Origin: Actinomycetota bacterium
GTDB taxonomy: Bacteria > Actinomycetota > Acidimicrobiia > Acidimicrobiales > Ilumatobacteraceae
Length of the DNA stretch: 7,355 nt
Reading direction: 5' to 3'
NCBI GenBank assembly: GCA_009703975.1
Contig: WLFB01000058.1
Coordinates: forward strand, 1 to 7,355
The translations under genes and the position numbers were made by a program. How positions within the stretch are numbered: position 1 is the first letter of the stretch; each line of letters starts with the position of its first letter. The notes below the pieces were generated by a model that was not told the DNA's origin, searched no databases, and saw only the letters and a program-made list of their open reading frames with translations. Below are positions 5,798-7,355 of the stretch, piece by piece.

Positions 5798-6463
5798 ATG
5801 TACGAGATGAATGCGATCATTTTGTGCGGCGGTCAAGGAATTCGCCTTCGACCGTTGACAGCAGACATACCAAAACCCCTCGTGCCAGTGCGCGGTCGGC
5901 CAATTATTGATTTCATTATTGAGTTTTTGCGAAACCAAAATGTAACTGACATCACAATTGCTGGCGGATACTTAGTTGAAAAACTTGTACAACACTTTCA
6001 CGACGATGAACACGTCAAAGTTATTGACACTGGTGACTGCGACATCATTGATCGCCTGAAATTACTTCTTGACGACGACGCAAATGAAACACTTGTGCTT
6101 TATGGCGACACTCTTTCAGATGTGAATCTCGTTGATCTTTTATCCGCTCATCACAAATCAAAATGTGAGGCCACTGTTACTGTTTGGCCGCTCAAAAGCA
6201 GTTTCGGTGTTTTTGATATTGATGAGGCTTCATGTGTCATTAATTATGCAGAAAAACCAGAACTTGATAAGTGGATAAATATTGGCTACTTCGTGCTCTC
6301 CAAATCGGCAATCTCGACACTCGGGCAGTTCAAGACATTTGAAGAATTTCTCACAAGTCTGACTTCGCGTCGGCAGTTGCACGCCTTTCAGCACCGTGGC
6401 ATCCACATCACAATCAATTCGCGAGCCGAACTCGAAGAAGCCGAAAGTGAATTGATCTGTTGA
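5798..6463 (+). CDS. Sugar-phosphate nucleotidyltransferase, RfbF-like (short)
   Basis: A 221-residue NTP-transferase-family protein that should make an NDP-sugar from a sugar 1-phosphate and an NTP, for polysaccharide synthesis in the cytoplasm. Seen: the nucleotide-binding loop GGQGIRLRPLT (11-21) with PKP and K26, LYGDTLSDVN (101-110, metal-binding D104), EKP (152-154) and WINIGYFVL (159-167). The YGD-x-LSDV and VIDTG segments and the C-terminal WINxGYFVL...FxHxG pattern recall glucose-1-phosphate cytidylyltransferase (RfbF). The TGGR motif of that family is not present, however, and it is shorter than its usual 257 or so residues, so base and sugar are uncertain. The frame is open upstream into tRNA-Lys, but the start must follow it: ATG 5798 or ATG 5807, neither with a Shine-Dalgarno. 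The stop overlaps the next gene's start (TTGA). Confidence 0.85.
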   Translation: MYEMNAIILCGGQGIRLRPLTADIPKPLVPVRGRPIIDFIIEFLRNQNVTDITIAGGYLVEKLVQHFHDDEHVKVIDTGDCDIIDRLKLLLDDDANETLVLYGDTLSDVNLVDLLSAHHKSKCEATVTVWPLKSSFGVFDIDEASCVINYAEKPELDKWINIGYFVLSKSAISTLGQFKTFEEFLTSLTSRRQLHAFQHRGIHITINSRAELEEAESELIC

Positions 6464-7355
6464 ACGAGATAACGGTGATCGTGCCTTACTTTAATGAGGC
6501 AGAAGTAATTGTTGAAACACTTGAGAGGTTGCGAGCGCAAACTCTGGCACCTTCGAAAGTGATTATGGTGAACTCTTCGTCAACTGATAGTTCGTCGTTA
6601 GTAGTTGATCAGTGGATCACTCAAAATCAAAGTTTGCTTGCCTGCCCATTTCATAATCTCAACTCGCGCACTAATACCCCTGGCGGCTCTAAAGCCGCCG
6701 GAGTCGACATTGCGACAACTGAATTCGTCGCCTTCATGGACTGCGGCTTGAATTTCTCACCAGATTGGCTTGCGTTGCAATTTGCGATGTTGACCAGCGA
6801 CTCTGATGCCAGTTGGGTATCAGGTGGGCTAATCACCTCTGGCGAGGGGATAACCGACAAGTGTGCGATTGCACATACTTACGGGTATCGCCGATTTCGG
6901 CCATGCATGCCATCAAGTTTGCTTAGGCGCAATATTTTTGAAACTGTCGGCAGATTCAAAGACTTGCGAGCCGGTTATGACGCACAGTGGATTCGTGATG
7001 CAAATCGTTTTGGTCAAAAGCGATTAATTAACGAGTCTGTGGTCGTTTCATATTTTGGGACAAGTTTTGCTCCAAACCTGTGGAGAGTTTTCAAGAAGTC
7101 AATCTTGTATGCAAGACCTACATCACGTAGCGGAAACACGAAAACGCCATCTGTATATATCTCAGCTGCAGCAGCGGGTTTGATCGTTGCAATATTTACG
7201 CCGTCGCTGTTCGTTGTTGGTGTGGTGGCTTATTTTTTCGCCCGTCTCGGTCTAGCTTTCAAGAAGTCGAAATCTAATGCGGTCTATTTTTTGCGACCAG
7301 ACCGGTTAGTGATGCTGTTACTTACTGGCGCAGCATTGGATTTCGGCAAATTCAA
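6460..7355 (+). CDS. Family 2 glycosyltransferase, membrane-anchored (3' end cut by window edge)
   Basis: I translated this frame from the TTG at 6460, which overlaps the preceding TGA stop in TTGA; 298 codons are visible and the gene runs off the window. The N-terminus ITVIVPYFNEAEVIVETLERL is the typical GT-A opening of GT2 enzymes, followed by VIMVNSSSTDSS in place of the usual VDDGSTD. FMDCGLNFSPDWL (92-104) corresponds to the donor/metal motif, here D-x-G as in the DAG-type variants rather than D-x-D. GYDAQWIRDANRFGQ (172-185) holds the likely catalytic-base region. Residues about 231-265 are hydrophobic (one or two membrane passes), and another segment starts near 283. It probably transfers a sugar to a lipid-linked or surface glycan at the inner membrane, using a donor perhaps made by the upstream nucleotidyltransferase. 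Donor and acceptor cannot be told. Confidence 0.85.
   Translation, partial: MNEITVIVPYFNEAEVIVETLERLRAQTLAPSKVIMVNSSSTDSSSLVVDQWITQNQSLLACPFHNLNSRTNTPGGSKAAGVDIATTEFVAFMDCGLNFSPDWLALQFAMLTSDSDASWVSGGLITSGEGITDKCAIAHTYGYRRFRPCMPSSLLRRNIFETVGRFKDLRAGYDAQWIRDANRFGQKRLINESVVVSYFGTSFAPNLWRVFKKSILYARPTSRSGNTKTPSVYISAAAAGLIVAIFTPSLFVVGVVAYFFARLGLAFKKSKSNAVYFLRPDRLVMLLLTGAALDFGKF

Noticed and set aside
5717..6463. Integration site of a genomic island at tRNA-Lys
   Set aside because: A sugar gene directly after a tRNA is suggestive, but no integrase gene or direct repeat of the tRNA 3' end is visible in the window.
1..7355. CRISPR array, insertion sequence, toxin-antitoxin or other defence system
   Set aside because: I saw no regularly spaced repeats, transposase motifs, terminal inverted repeats or paired small toxin genes on either strand.

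Overview
The window looks like a chromosomal core region of an actinobacterium, plausibly a low- to mid-GC free-living lineage such as the Acidimicrobiia. This placement is an inference. It rests on the recA-miaB-miaA gene order, an actinobacterial-type SOS box (GAAC-N4-GTTC) in front of recA, a TANNNT-type -10 box, and TTG/GTG starts. No species can be named from the sequence alone.

Left part (1-3600, minus strand). Reading right to left, a LexA-controlled promoter drives recA, followed by miaB and then miaA, which runs off the left edge. RecA is the recombinase and SOS co-protease. MiaA and MiaB act in sequence on A37 of tRNAs reading UNN codons: prenylation, then methylthiolation. The recX gene usually found between recA and miaB in actinobacteria is absent. 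Its place is taken by about 100 bp of noncoding DNA with a GC-rich hairpin.

Middle part (3601-5405, minus strand). A HemL-like class III PLP aminotransferase is followed 26 bp later by a small DUF983 membrane protein with a zinc-ribbon-like N-terminus. A hairpin just after the DUF983 stop pairs fully only as minus-strand RNA, which suits a transcript end before the recA promoter. The 174-bp gap 5406-5579 separates this pair from divergent genes and is AT-rich.

Right part (5580-7355, plus strand). tRNA-His(GTG) and tRNA-Lys(CTT) are followed, only 8 nt after the tRNA-Lys end, by a small sugar-nucleotidyltransferase. Its stop codon overlaps the TTG start of a membrane-anchored family 2 glycosyltransferase that runs off the right edge. 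The last two look like the start of a surface-polysaccharide operon placed directly behind the tRNA genes.

I found no clear sign of a novel defence, mobile or regulatory system. No stretch above 300 bp lacks a gene. The points most worth a second look are the tRNA-Lys/CDS junction, the missing recX with its GC-rich spacer, the recA tail with an exact 15-bp tandem repeat, and the two atypical sugar enzymes.
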